Shown here piece by piece: positions 17,307-25,895 of a stretch of DNA of 64,000 nt (its first letter is position 1; each line of letters opens with the position of its first letter). The position numbers were made by a program, and so were the translations under genes. The stretch is from JACKNG01 sp050184115. Its GTDB lineage: Bacteria; Pseudomonadota; Gammaproteobacteria; Ga0077536. The stretch is taken from positions 270,183 through 334,182 of the forward strand of contig JBFXAQ010000006.1 of NCBI GenBank assembly GCA_050184115.1. The letters are read 5' to 3'. Below the pieces are notes generated by a model. The model was not told the origin of the DNA and made no database searches. It saw nothing but the letters and a program-made list of their open reading frames with translations.

Positions 17307-18416
17307 TCAGGGTTCGACCGGGTTGCCGTGGACGCGCTGCAGCCAGTCGACGAGGTCAGTGGCGTTGAGATGCGGCTGGAGGTCGAGCATCACCGCCGCC
17401 ACGCCGCTGGCATGAGCGGCGGCAAACGATGGCCCGGAGACGAAGTCATAGCGCCCCTCGGGCACGGTCGACAGCAGTTGCAGACCGGGGACGGACAGGC
17501 GCGCGCCCGCCACCGGATTGGCCGGCGGATCGCTCTGCTCGACGGCGATGACGGCGGGGATCGAGGTCGGAAAGGCCTGCCCGGGCTCTTCGCCGACCGC
17601 ACCGATGACCACCGCGCCGAGTTCGATGGCACGGTTGACCAGGCGGGCGAGCAGCGGGTCCTCGGGTCCGGCGAGGCTCAGGTTGATGATGCGCGCGCGT
17701 ACTTCGATGGCGTAATCGAGCGCGCGGGCCAGGGTGTTGGTGCTGCACAGGCCGATCGCGTAATGCGGCTCCCAGCAGGCGCGTAGCGCGAACAGCTCGG
17801 CATCCGGGGCGAGGCCGTGGATGCCGACACCGTTGCCCGGTTGCGCGACGATGAGCCCGGCCACCGCGGTACCGTGGAATTCGGCGGGAATGGTCGCCGG
17901 GTCGCCGCCGGCGAAATTGAGCGCCTCGGTGATCTGACCGGCGAGATCGGGATGCGCCATGTCGATACCGGTGTCGATCACGGCAATCCGTACGCCGCGG
18001 CCACTGGCATGCTGGACCAGGGTTTCGACCGCACGCCGTTCGGTGCGCATCTGCAGGTCGTAATAGGGATCCTTGACCGGCATGCGCGGCAACGCACCGG
18101 CGACGCGGTGGTGGCGCACCACCTGCGCCGTCTTCACCCGTGGGTCGCGGGCCAGGGCCGCGGCGAGCTGCTCGAGATCGGCGCCGGCCGGCGCGCTGAA
18201 CTCGAGCACGTCGAGTTCGAGCGAGGCGAGTTCGAGCCGTTCGAGCGCGCCGAGCCCGTGATCGCGGGCGAGTGCCGCCGCGAGTGCCGGGCTCGCCGGC
18301 GGCACGGTCGCGAGCAGGCTCGCCTCGCGCGCCGTCGGCGCAGCCCCGGCGGGCAGGACGAAGCCAAGCAGCAGCACCGCGAGCCAGCGCGCCGCGACGC
18401 GCCGGCCGTCGTTCAT
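17307..18416 (-). CDS. Subtilase-like (S8) exported protein with altered active-site surroundings
   Basis: A 369-residue exported protein: signal peptide (residues 8-25), an I9-like propeptide region (about 30-105, ending LARDPRVKTAQVVRHHRV) and an S8 catalytic domain. The triad is present: Asp148 in IAVIDTGID, His181 in FHGTAVAGL and Ser330 in SGPSFAAAHASG. Two things are odd: the oxyanion-hole Asn, usually in AAGN, is Glu276 in GAVGEE, and the Ser motif is SGPSFAAAH rather than SGTSMAAPH. It may be a weak or specialised protease. Its ATG overlaps the anti-sigma stop as ATGA, so it is translationally coupled and probably acts in the same periplasmic signalling pathway. Confidence 0.87.
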   Translation of the reverse strand: MNDGRRVAARWLAVLLLGFVLPAGAAPTAREASLLATVPPASPALAAALARDHGLGALERLELASLELDVLEFSAPAGADLEQLAAALARDPRVKTAQVVRHHRVAGALPRMPVKDPYYDLQMRTERRAVETLVQHASGRGVRIAVIDTGIDMAHPDLAGQITEALNFAGGDPATIPAEFHGTAVAGLIVAQPGNGVGIHGLAPDAELFALRACWEPHYAIGLCSTNTLARALDYAIEVRARIINLSLAGPEDPLLARLVNRAIELGAVVIGAVGEEPGQAFPTSIPAVIAVEQSDPPANPVAGARLSVPGLQLLSTVPEGRYDFVSGPSFAAAHASGVAAVMLDLQPHLNATDLVDWLQRVHGNPVEP

Positions 18417-19099
18417 CGCCGGCGGTCCGGCCGCGCCCCGATGACGTTGACCGGCTCGACGAACACCGTGTGCTCATCGGCGCGCAAGGCCGCCACGACC
18501 TCGTCGAGGTGATCCGGGCCGAGGGGAACGCGTACGGTCATCACGCCGATCGCGGACGGGCCATCGAGCAACTCGGCGCCGTGACGCGCGAGCCAGGCAG
18601 CCCGCGTCGCGCCATCGGCATCGTCACGCAGGACCACCCGCAGCTCGGGGTAGTCGATATGACCTGCCGGTTGGACCTGCCGGCCGAGGGTCTGGAACGG
18701 CTGGTCGAAGCCGACCGTGCCGCGCTCGCCGCTGACCACGATGGCGGCGGCGATGCAGGCCGACCCGATCAGCAAGGCCGCGCCAGCCACCAGCGGCACC
18801 GGCTCGCACACCTCGCGCACCGCGCCCCACAGCCGCGCGGCGACACCGCGGCGCGGGTGCAGGCGCGCCGCCAGGCGGGCGTACGCCTGGCCGCAGGCGT
18901 ATTCGCCCGCCGTCTGCGTCAGCGCACGACCGAGCAGGTTAAGCCGGCGCAGTTCGCGGGTGCAGGTCAGGCAACCGGCAACGTGGGCACGCACATGATC
19001 GCGCTCCGCGTCGTCCAGGCTGGCATTGGCGTACCAGGGCAACAGCGCCCAGGCGGTATCGTGGTCGCAGCCACGCGGTTCCAGCTCAGGACCGGACAT
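18413..19099 (-). CDS. Membrane-spanning anti-sigma factor (zinc-finger type)
   Basis: A 228-residue single-pass inner-membrane protein. The cytoplasmic N-terminus has the zf-HC2 anti-sigma pattern HVRAHVAGCLTC (His39-x3-Cys43-x2-Cys46) preceded by LLPWYANASLDDAERD. One membrane helix spans about residues 101-122 (VPLVAGAALLIGSACIAAAI). The periplasmic part (about 145-225) reads LRVVLRDDADGATRAAWLARHGAELLDG and ends VVAALRADEHTVFVEPVN (stretches quoted in pieces), which looks like a subtilase propeptide/I9 domain. The ATG lies inside the 3' end of the sigma gene (14-base overlap) and its stop overlaps the subtilase ATG. It should hold the ECF sigma inactive until a periplasmic signal arrives. 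Confidence 0.88.
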   Translation of the reverse strand: MSGPELEPRGCDHDTAWALLPWYANASLDDAERDHVRAHVAGCLTCTRELRRLNLLGRALTQTAGEYACGQAYARLAARLHPRRGVAARLWGAVREVCEPVPLVAGAALLIGSACIAAAIVVSGERGTVGFDQPFQTLGRQVQPAGHIDYPELRVVLRDDADGATRAAWLARHGAELLDGPSAIGVMTVRVPLGPDHLDEVVAALRADEHTVFVEPVNVIGARPDRRR

Positions 19100-19721
19100 G
19101 GCGTCTCTCCTCGTCGAGGGCCTTGTCGAGCACCGGCCGCAGGCGCTCGCGGGCGTAGAACATGCGGGTCTTCACCGTGTTGACCGGGCAGTCGACGATT
19201 TCGGCGATTTCCGCGTAGGTGTAACCATAGAAAAAGGCAAGGTGCACGATTGAACGCTGTGCCAGCGGCAGGCGCCCGACCGCCAGGCGCAGGCGCTCGA
19301 GCAGCGCCGCGTCGCCAACCGTGTCGGCCGGGTCGCGACCGCCGGCGACCTCGACTTCGATCTGCAGTTCGCGCGCGGCGAGGCGCTTGCTGACCTTGAG
19401 ACGCTTGAGTGCCTTCTTGTAGGCGATGCCGAAGATCCAGGTCGAGACCTTGGAACGCCCGGCAAACTCGTCGGCCTTGCGCCACACCACCAGCATGGTG
19501 TCGTTGATGGTCTCCTCGGCGTCGCTCGGCGAGCCGAGGATGCGCAACACGAAATCGAACAGGCGCGGGTAGAACTCGCGGTACAGCGCCTCGAAGGCCG
19601 CCGGCTCGTGGCGCAGGCTGCGCAGCGCATGCAGATCGCGCGCGTCACCGACGTCGTGGCCCTCGGCCGCGAAACCGGTGGTGGCCTCGTCGCTACCGCC
19701 CTGTGGTGTGCCGTCGTCCAT
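19086..19721 (-). CDS. ECF RNA polymerase sigma factor
   Basis: A 211-residue ECF sigma factor. Region 2 spans about 37-105 (FEALYREFYPRLFDFVLRIL, SPSDAEETINDTMLVVWRKA, VSTWIFGIAYKKALKRLK), and region 4 covers about 140-200 with LPLAQRSIVHLAFFYGYTYAEIA as the HTH and VNTVKTRMFYARERL. About 35 N-terminal residues precede region 2. It heads the sigma/anti-sigma/subtilase set, with the anti-sigma overlapping its 3' end. It would direct RNA polymerase to a small stress or envelope regulon; its own promoter probably lies in 19722-19809. The acidic DAEETINDTM is standard for sigma2. A Ser/Thr kinase gene lies just upstream on the same strand. Confidence 0.93.
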   Translation of the reverse strand: MDDGTPQGGSDEATTGFAAEGHDVGDARDLHALRSLRHEPAAFEALYREFYPRLFDFVLRILGSPSDAEETINDTMLVVWRKADEFAGRSKVSTWIFGIAYKKALKRLKVSKRLAARELQIEVEVAGGRDPADTVGDAALLERLRLAVGRLPLAQRSIVHLAFFYGYTYAEIAEIVDCPVNTVKTRMFYARERLRPVLDKALDEERRHVRS

Positions 19722-19764
19722 CGTCTCCCCTGCTGTCGCCAGCCTGTCGGTCCGGGTTTAGTCC

Positions 19765-19779
19765 CCCGACAAGGTCGGG
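19765..19779. terminator. Short hairpin between kinase and sigma genes
   Basis: CCCGAC-AAG-GTCGGG, a 6-bp stem and 3-base loop about 30 bases after the kinase stop and 44 bases before the sigma start. It could end kinase transcription or serve as an operator. Weak evidence. Confidence 0.3.
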
Positions 19780-19809
19780 TGGTTCATGTGTGCCCGCCAG
19801 CACGGCATC

Positions 19810-22632
19810 TCAGCGCAGACGCCCCGGCTGGTTGGCGAGGAAGTTGCGCGTCATCTCGACGAAATGCTCGACCATGTGCTGGAGGTCGGTCGGCGGCCCC
19901 AGGCCACGGCGGCTCAGGGTCCACTTGGTCGGTGAGGCCAGGGCCTGCTGCAGGCTGACCTTGAGCAGGCCGCCGTCGAAGACGTTGACCGACCCGGCCC
20001 AGGAATACTGGCCCGTGGCGGTGTTCTCGTTGACGGTCAGGCGGTAGATGACGAGATCGATGTTGTTCCAGGTCCAGCCGGCATCGTGCACCTGGTCGCG
20101 CTTGACGATGGTGTAGCCCGCGGCCTCGAACAGCGGCGCGATGGCGGCGTAGACGGTGTCGATCGTCAGACCGTGGACCCGGTAGCGGGGCTCGAAACCC
20201 CAGTAGTCGAAGACCACGCGCCGCACGGCGTTGGCCGCCGCCTCGCGCGCGCGTCGCTCGGCCTCCGCGGCCAGGCGCTGCTCCTCCGCCTTGCGGTTGG
20301 CCTCGGCGAGCAGGCGGCGGGCCTCGGCATCCTGCTCGGCGCGCTGGCGCGCCGCGGCGGCTTGTTGCGCCTGTTCGGCCTGCATCTGCATCGCCGCCTG
20401 GCGCGCCTCCGCCTCGGCGGCGAGGCGCGCGGTCTCCTCCTCGCGCCGGCGCGTCTCGCTTGCGCTGATCTCGTTGGCCAGGGTGCGCGCCGGTTCCGAC
20501 TGCGGCAGGACACTCAAGGCGCGGCTGGCGAACTGGCGCGCCTCGTCGAACTCGTCGCGGGCGAGTGCCTGGGTGGCCATGGCCAGGTAGCGATCGTGGA
20601 TGCGTCGCAGCCCCTCGCGCGCGGCGACATTGTCCGGGTCGAGACGCGTGACCTCCTGCAGACGCTCCAAGGCGTTGTTACCGGGCGGCGAGGTCAGGCG
20701 ATTGGCCGTGATGTCGTCGTCCGCGCGCGCGAGCAGGTCGGCGATCGTCGACGTGCGCTCGGCCTCACTGCGTTCCTCGCGCAGGGCGTCACCGAGGGCG
20801 ACGACGGCCGCGGCGCCGGCGTCGATGAGACTGGCGTGGCCGTGCCATTCGGCCGCCTCGCCGCGCTTGCCGGCGGCGAGTGACGCCCGACCGCGCTCCG
20901 CCATGGCCGCCGCCAGCGCGGCGAGACCAGCGGCGGCATCGGCGTTGTCGGGCTCGAGGATCTGCACCGCGCGGTAGCGCGCGAGCGCGTTGTCGGTTCC
21001 GGCGCCGACCAGGCGACCGGCCTTGACGTCCGCGGCGGCGGCATCGAGGTAGCCGTGGATGCGTTCCACCTGGCGCGCGCGCTCGGCCTGGCGTGCACCG
21101 GCCGCGGCGACCCGCTCGCGCAGGGCGACGAGATCGACGGCGTCGCGCGGGATCTGGCCGAGACGGTCGGCCAGGGCGGCAAAACGCGTGTCGTCGCCGG
21201 CCGCAGCGGCTTCGTCGAGCGCGCTGGCGAGCCGCTCGCCAACGAGGCGCAGGCCGTGCGCGACGTCCTCATCGCCGGGGCTGGCGGCCCAGGCACGGGC
21301 GTAGAACGCCAGTGCGCTGCGCCCCTCCGGTTCGAACGCCTGGCCGACCGAGAGCGCGCGGTCACCCTGGGCAACCAGCCGTTGCGCTTCGCCGAACTGC
21401 AACAGGTGGGTCGGCAACAGGCCGGCGTACCACGCATAGCCGGCACCCGCGACCCCAGCGAGCAGCAGCAGCGCGAGCAGCCAAGGCCAGCGCCGCCGCG
21501 GGGCCTCGACGGACGCCGTCGCCCCACGTACCGAACGCGGCGCGCTGCGCGGATCGGCCGGACCGCTGCGCCGCGAGCGCGGTCCGCTCACCGGTGGGGC
21601 TGGCCGGCGGATGTCGTGGTTGACCACCGCGCCCGTACCGATGACGTGGGTCGGCTGGCCGAAGCTGTCGAAACGGGTGGTGTCGTCCTCGTCGAAGGCG
21701 CCGGCGAGTCCGGTCTCCGTGGGTTCGGTGGCGGGGCTCGCGAAATGGAAGGCCTCGCGCCACTCGGCGACGCTCTGCGGGCGCTTCTTTTCGTTGAACT
21801 CCAGCGCGCGATCGACGGCGGCGAGGAACTCGCGTGAATAGCTCCCCGACCCCAGTTCGGTGGCGGAGACGAAGACATCGCGCTCGGCCTTCAGGATGGC
21901 CTCGCTGCGGTCGATGGCGGCCATCGGCTGCAGGCCGCTGATACAACGGTAGAGCGTCGCGCCGAGGCCGTAGATGTCGGTCCACGGCCCCTGTCGATCG
22001 CTCTTCGAGTAGTACTGCTCGAATGGCGCGTAACCGGGCGAGACCACGCTGGTCAGGGTGCGCGTCTCCTCGCCCAGCGCCTGACGCGCCGAACCGAAGT
22101 CGAGCAGCACCGGCTGGCCGTTGTGATTGATGTAGATGTTGGCCGGCTTGATGTCGCGGTGGATGAAGCCCTGCGCGTGCATCGTCTCGAGGCCGTCGAG
22201 CAGCGGTAGCACCAGGGCCACCAACTCCTGCTGCGGCAGCGTCCCGCGGCGATCGAGGACCGCCTGCAGGCTGAGGCCGTCCTGGTACTCCATCACCATG
22301 TAGGCGGTGTTGTTGGCCTCGAACACCGACAGCACTCGCACGATGGCCGGGTGCTTGAAACGCGCCAGGGTGCGCGCCTCGGTCAGGAAGCGATCGAGAC
22401 CCCAGCGGTAGCGCTTGTCATGGGCGCGCGAGGCCGGGTAGACGGAGTGATCGCCATCGCGCACGGCGAGCTCCATCGGCAGGTATTCCTTGATCGCGAC
22501 GGGCTGATCGAGGTTGGTGTCGAAGGCCAGGTAGGTGATGCCGAAGCCACCCTGCCCCAGCACCTTGTCGATGCGGTACCAGTGCAGAACGTGCCCCGGC
22601 CGCAGGGCGTTGCGCAGCTTGTCCTCGCTCAC
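19810..22632 (-). CDS. Transmembrane Ser/Thr protein kinase with repeat-rich C-terminus
   Basis: A 940-residue Hanks-type kinase. The N-terminal catalytic domain (about 18-295) has the glycine loop LGQGGFGITY, VAIK with Lys48, Glu85, the catalytic loop IHRDIKPANIY (Asp160, Asn165), LLDFG with Asp178 and APFEQY in the activation segment, so all core residues are present. A Pro/Arg-rich linker is followed by one membrane helix near 383-405 (WPWLLALLLLAGVAGAGYAW). The outer part is helical: TPR-like repeats, then an Ala/Glu/Arg-rich coiled coil, then a globular tail with YWGFEPRYRVHGLTIDTVYA. The start is GTG at 22632. It sits upstream of the ECF sigma operon; phosphorylation control of that sigma factor is possible but unproven. 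Confidence 0.92.
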   Translation of the reverse strand: MSEDKLRNALRPGHVLHWYRIDKVLGQGGFGITYLAFDTNLDQPVAIKEYLPMELAVRDGDHSVYPASRAHDKRYRWGLDRFLTEARTLARFKHPAIVRVLSVFEANNTAYMVMEYQDGLSLQAVLDRRGTLPQQELVALVLPLLDGLETMHAQGFIHRDIKPANIYINHNGQPVLLDFGSARQALGEETRTLTSVVSPGYAPFEQYYSKSDRQGPWTDIYGLGATLYRCISGLQPMAAIDRSEAILKAERDVFVSATELGSGSYSREFLAAVDRALEFNEKKRPQSVAEWREAFHFASPATEPTETGLAGAFDEDDTTRFDSFGQPTHVIGTGAVVNHDIRRPAPPVSGPRSRRSGPADPRSAPRSVRGATASVEAPRRRWPWLLALLLLAGVAGAGYAWYAGLLPTHLLQFGEAQRLVAQGDRALSVGQAFEPEGRSALAFYARAWAASPGDEDVAHGLRLVGERLASALDEAAAAGDDTRFAALADRLGQIPRDAVDLVALRERVAAAGARQAERARQVERIHGYLDAAAADVKAGRLVGAGTDNALARYRAVQILEPDNADAAAGLAALAAAMAERGRASLAAGKRGEAAEWHGHASLIDAGAAAVVALGDALREERSEAERTSTIADLLARADDDITANRLTSPPGNNALERLQEVTRLDPDNVAAREGLRRIHDRYLAMATQALARDEFDEARQFASRALSVLPQSEPARTLANEISASETRRREEETARLAAEAEARQAAMQMQAEQAQQAAAARQRAEQDAEARRLLAEANRKAEEQRLAAEAERRAREAAANAVRRVVFDYWGFEPRYRVHGLTIDTVYAAIAPLFEAAGYTIVKRDQVHDAGWTWNNIDLVIYRLTVNENTATGQYSWAGSVNVFDGGLLKVSLQQALASPTKWTLSRRGLGPPTDLQHMVEHFVEMTRNFLANQPGRLR

Positions 22633-22672
22633 GCACCCTCCGGCACATGAGGCGAACGGGCTCGTCGGCGCA

Positions 22673-23065
22673 TCAGTCCTGCGTCTCGTAGCGCGGTTGC
22701 TTCGCCTTGACGTAGGTCTGCTTGAGTCGGATCAGGGCGCCGTCGAAGTGCAGCAGGTCGAGCCCGCGCAGGACCGTCGTCACGCCGTCCTTGGTGGTGC
22801 GGAGATCCCAACTGCTCATGACCTTGCCGGTCTCGGCGTCGACGAAGGTATCGTCCTCGACGAATTCCATGCTGCCGAACCGCCCCTCGAACTGCGGCTC
22901 GAAGGCTGCCCGTACCGCGGCCTTGCCCTCGTTCGGTCGACCGTTGAGCTCGTCGTAGACGGCGTCCTCGGTAAAAAAGGCCATCACGGCGTCGAGATCG
23001 TTGCGGTTGAAGGCGTCGAGGAATTCGAGTGTGAGCGTGTAGAGTTCCTGGCGGCGGTCGGCCAT
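22673..23065 (-). CDS. SnoaL-like / NTF2-fold protein
   Basis: A 130-residue protein of the NTF2-like fold: LTLEFLDAFNRNDLDAVMAFFTEDAVYDE is the classic opening helix-strand, followed by GKAAVRAAFEP and FVDAETGKVMSSWDL. Members act as small cyclases, isomerases or ligand-binding proteins, and the exact role is open. The ATG at 23065 is chosen because GGGAGGGG precedes it; the frame continues upstream to 23146, but MTGLGWGTSLLES has no supporting site. It ends 40 bases before the kinase GTG on the same strand, so it may share a transcript with the kinase. Confidence 0.8.
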   Translation of the reverse strand: MADRRQELYTLTLEFLDAFNRNDLDAVMAFFTEDAVYDELNGRPNEGKAAVRAAFEPQFEGRFGSMEFVEDDTFVDAETGKVMSSWDLRTTKDGVTTVLRGLDLLHFDGALIRLKQTYVKAKQPRYETQD

Positions 23066-23171
23066 GGCGCTGTCCCCTCCCGGCTGCGGGCTGTGGCGTG
23101 TGGGCCGGGATTCTAACAGGCTCGTTCCCCACCCGAGTCCCGTCATGGCGGTGGATGGGGGGAGGATTCGT

Positions 23172-24092
23172 TCACGTCCGCCGTCGCCGGAACTCCAGGT
23201 AGTCGGCGGCCGTCTCCGCTGGCCGCTCGATCATCGGCACGTGGCCCATGCGTGGCATGAGGATGCGATCTGCGTTCGGTAGCAGACCGGCGACGATGTC
23301 GAGTCCCGAGGGATGCAGCACACGGTCGTCATCACCCCAGGCCACCAGGGCCGGCGTGGCGAGGCCGTCGATCCGTCCTTCCAGCGGCACCGGCTCGCCG
23401 AAGATGTCGCCGAAGATCTTGTGGTTGAAGGCGGCCTCGCGTTGCGCGCGTTCGAGCAACGGCCGCTTGAACTGAGCCGGCAGGTACGGCTGACGGGTGA
23501 AGCACAGGGCGGCGAGACGTTCGAACTGCGCCATGGTGTCGGTCACCAGCGGGTTGTCGCCCTGCTCGATCAGGGACAGCGTCTCGCTGGTCTCAGCGCC
23601 CATCGCCCCGGCTGGGGCGAGCAGCCACAGGCTCGTCACGCGTTCGGGATGACGGGCGGCGAACATGGCGGCGAGGTAGCCGCCCATGGAGTTGCCGCCG
23701 AGATGGAATCGTTCCAGGCCGAGGGCATCGACGAAAGCGGCGAGACGCGCGAGCTGCGCTTCGAGCCCGTAGCCGGCATCCTCACGTCGCGTGCTGTCGC
23801 CGAAACCCGGCAGGTCGGGCACATAGAGGTGGCAGTGGCGCGTGAGGTGCGGCGCGATGGGCAGCCAGTTGTCCTTGTTGGCGCCGAAACCGTGCAGCAG
23901 CACCAGCGGCTCGCCGGTGCCGCCTTCGAGGTAAGGCACGCGGTGGCCATCGACGGTGGTCTCGCGCAGGTGCAATCGCCCCAGCCGGCGTCCCAGCGCC
24001 ACCAGCCCGGCCAGTGCCGCCCCCGGCGCCAGGTAGTAGCAGGCGACGGCGCCGGCGACCAGCGCCAGCACGATGGAGAACGCGATGTTCAT
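23172..24092 (-). CDS. Alpha/beta hydrolase with N-terminal membrane anchor
   Basis: A 306-residue hydrolase. Residues 3-32 are hydrophobic (IAFSIVLALVAGAVACYYLA), an uncleaved anchor or signal. The fold follows with LVLLHGFGANKDNWLPIA (HGFG oxyanion motif), DLPGFGDS, nucleophile elbow GGNSMGGYLAA (Ser135), acid near WGDDDRVLHPSG and His in MPRMGHVPMIERP. This matches the lipase/esterase LipH- and MhpC-like group. The longer open frame to 24203 is an overlap into the CocE gene. It starts 17 bases after the CocE/NonD hydrolase stop, so the two are likely co-transcribed. Confidence 0.88.
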   Translation of the reverse strand: MNIAFSIVLALVAGAVACYYLAPGAALAGLVALGRRLGRLHLRETTVDGHRVPYLEGGTGEPLVLLHGFGANKDNWLPIAPHLTRHCHLYVPDLPGFGDSTRREDAGYGLEAQLARLAAFVDALGLERFHLGGNSMGGYLAAMFAARHPERVTSLWLLAPAGAMGAETSETLSLIEQGDNPLVTDTMAQFERLAALCFTRQPYLPAQFKRPLLERAQREAAFNHKIFGDIFGEPVPLEGRIDGLATPALVAWGDDDRVLHPSGLDIVAGLLPNADRILMPRMGHVPMIERPAETAADYLEFRRRRT

Positions 24093-24108
24093 GAGCAGGG
24101 ACCTCGGT

Positions 24109-25839
24109 TCACGTTGCCGACACGACCGGCAGGACCAGGCGCGAGGCGCGCCCGGCTTCACGGAAGACCCGTTGCAGCGCCGGCTCGAAGCGCGTCGCGG
24201 CATGGGCCAGCTCGCCCGTGTTGGGGTTGCGGTCGTAGCGCGGGAAATCGCTCGACGTCAGCAGCACGGCGAGCCGGTGACCGGTGCGGAACACCGCGGC
24301 CGTCGCCCACAGGTCGATGGTGTACGCGGTCACCGCACCGGGTTCGAGCAGGCGCCGCTGATGACCGTCACGCAGGCTCGCCCGCACGACGCCGTCACAG
24401 ACGTTCAGCAGGCGGCCGTCTGGATGGACTTCGCACAGCTTCACCACCCAGTCGGTATCGGGACCCGAAGTCGCCGCGACGAGTTCGAAGCGCACGGGCC
24501 CGGCGATCTCGAGGTCTGCCGCGAGCGGCGCCGAGGTGTAGAGCAATACGTCGCGGCGCGTGGCGATATCGCGCTGGTCGACCGGACCGGCCGGGTATTG
24601 TGGTGGCAGCAGGGTGTTGCCACCGCGGGTCGGGCAGGGTTCCGCCGGGTCGTAGACGAAACTGTCGACCCCCACCTCCACCGTCGGCGCCGCCGGTGCG
24701 AGGCCGCCATCCGCGTGCAGGTACCAGGCCGTCTCGCGCGTGCCGGGTAGCGGCCAATCGTCGGCCTCGCGCCAGCGATTGATGCCCTGCACGAAGTAGC
24801 GCACCGGCGCTTCGTCGGCGATGCCGGTGGCCTCGTCGTTCAGCCAGTGGCCGAACCAGCGCAGTTGCAGCTTCGTCAGGTCTTCCTTCAGGTCCAGGAA
24901 CAGGCCATTGGCGCGAAAGCCGAAGTCGACCGCGCCGACGACGTTGCCGAACATGCCATGCGACCACGGCCCGATGACCAGCCGGCTGTGACGCCGCGCC
25001 GCCTCGCTGCCACCGTGCGCACGCATGCCGGCGAAATGTTCGAGGTCCCCCATGAGCAGGAGATCGTGCCAGCCGGCGATGGTCAGGCTCGGCACCGTGA
25101 CCTCGGCGTGGCGATCGGAGAACAGCACCGAGCTGGTCCAGTCGTCCGGCGCCGGGTGACGCAGGAACTCGTAGAAGAAGGGCAGGAAATCATCGGCGTC
25201 GGGATGGACCGGCCCGAAGCGTTCCAGCGGCAGGGCACTGAGAACGTCACCGAAGGCGTCGATGTCATCGATCAATTGGACCAGCGGCGGACCGAAACTG
25301 GCCGGCTCGGGCCGCGCCCGGATCAGCGCTGCCGGGCCGATCGCGCGCAACGCCCACATCGCCAACGTGCCGATGTTGAGCGCGCCACCGCGCCAGAAAT
25401 GGTTGCGCCAGAAATCGTTCGGCGCGGTGGTCGGCGAAATGGCGCCGAGCGCCGGGTGACCGGAGAGCGCCGCGAGCCACGACGTACCGCCCATGTAGGA
25501 CAACCCGTAACAACCCACCCGCCCGTTCGACCACGGCTGCACCGCACACCAGGCGACGCTGTCGTGGCCGTCGTCGCGCTCGTGGACGTAGGGGAAGAAC
25601 ACGCCGCCCTCGGAGGCCCAGCGCGCGCGCACGTCCTGGATGACGACGACGAAACCGGCGGCGGCGGCGCGCACCGGGTCGAGCGTCATCGCCGTGATCG
25701 GCCACAACTCCTTGTTGTAGGGGGTGCGCTGCAGCAGCACGGGGTGGCGCGCGTCGTCGTTGGGACGGTAGATGTCGGCGCGCAGGCGGATGCCGTCGCG
25801 CAGCGGAATGTCGACGTTCTTCTCGACGATGACGGTCAT
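24109..25839 (-). CDS. CocE/NonD family hydrolase (X-Pro dipeptidyl-peptidase-like)
   Basis: A 576-residue serine hydrolase. The N-terminal catalytic domain opens VDIPLRDGIRLRADIYRP and has GRVGCYGLSYMGG with nucleophile Ser114, and ISPTTAPNDFW; the catalytic Asp/His are in SLTIAGWHDLLL and LVIGPWSHGMF. The C-terminal jelly-roll domain includes TSAPLAADLEIAGPVRFEL and ends with TGHRLAVLLTSSDFPRYDRNPN, as in cocaine esterase and glutaryl-7-ACA acylases. Expected activity is on an ester or amide, cytoplasmic. The ATG at 25839 follows AGGACG. It lies 56 bases after the PadR regulator stop on the same strand, suggesting PadR control. Confidence 0.92.
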   Translation of the reverse strand: MTVIVEKNVDIPLRDGIRLRADIYRPNDDARHPVLLQRTPYNKELWPITAMTLDPVRAAAAGFVVVIQDVRARWASEGGVFFPYVHERDDGHDSVAWCAVQPWSNGRVGCYGLSYMGGTSWLAALSGHPALGAISPTTAPNDFWRNHFWRGGALNIGTLAMWALRAIGPAALIRARPEPASFGPPLVQLIDDIDAFGDVLSALPLERFGPVHPDADDFLPFFYEFLRHPAPDDWTSSVLFSDRHAEVTVPSLTIAGWHDLLLMGDLEHFAGMRAHGGSEAARRHSRLVIGPWSHGMFGNVVGAVDFGFRANGLFLDLKEDLTKLQLRWFGHWLNDEATGIADEAPVRYFVQGINRWREADDWPLPGTRETAWYLHADGGLAPAAPTVEVGVDSFVYDPAEPCPTRGGNTLLPPQYPAGPVDQRDIATRRDVLLYTSAPLAADLEIAGPVRFELVAATSGPDTDWVVKLCEVHPDGRLLNVCDGVVRASLRDGHQRRLLEPGAVTAYTIDLWATAAVFRTGHRLAVLLTSSDFPRYDRNPNTGELAHAATRFEPALQRVFREAGRASRLVLPVVSAT

Positions 25840-25895
25840 GGGTCGTCCTGGGAAATTCGAATGGGAAAGCGGCGGCGGATGCGACGGGCGACGCG

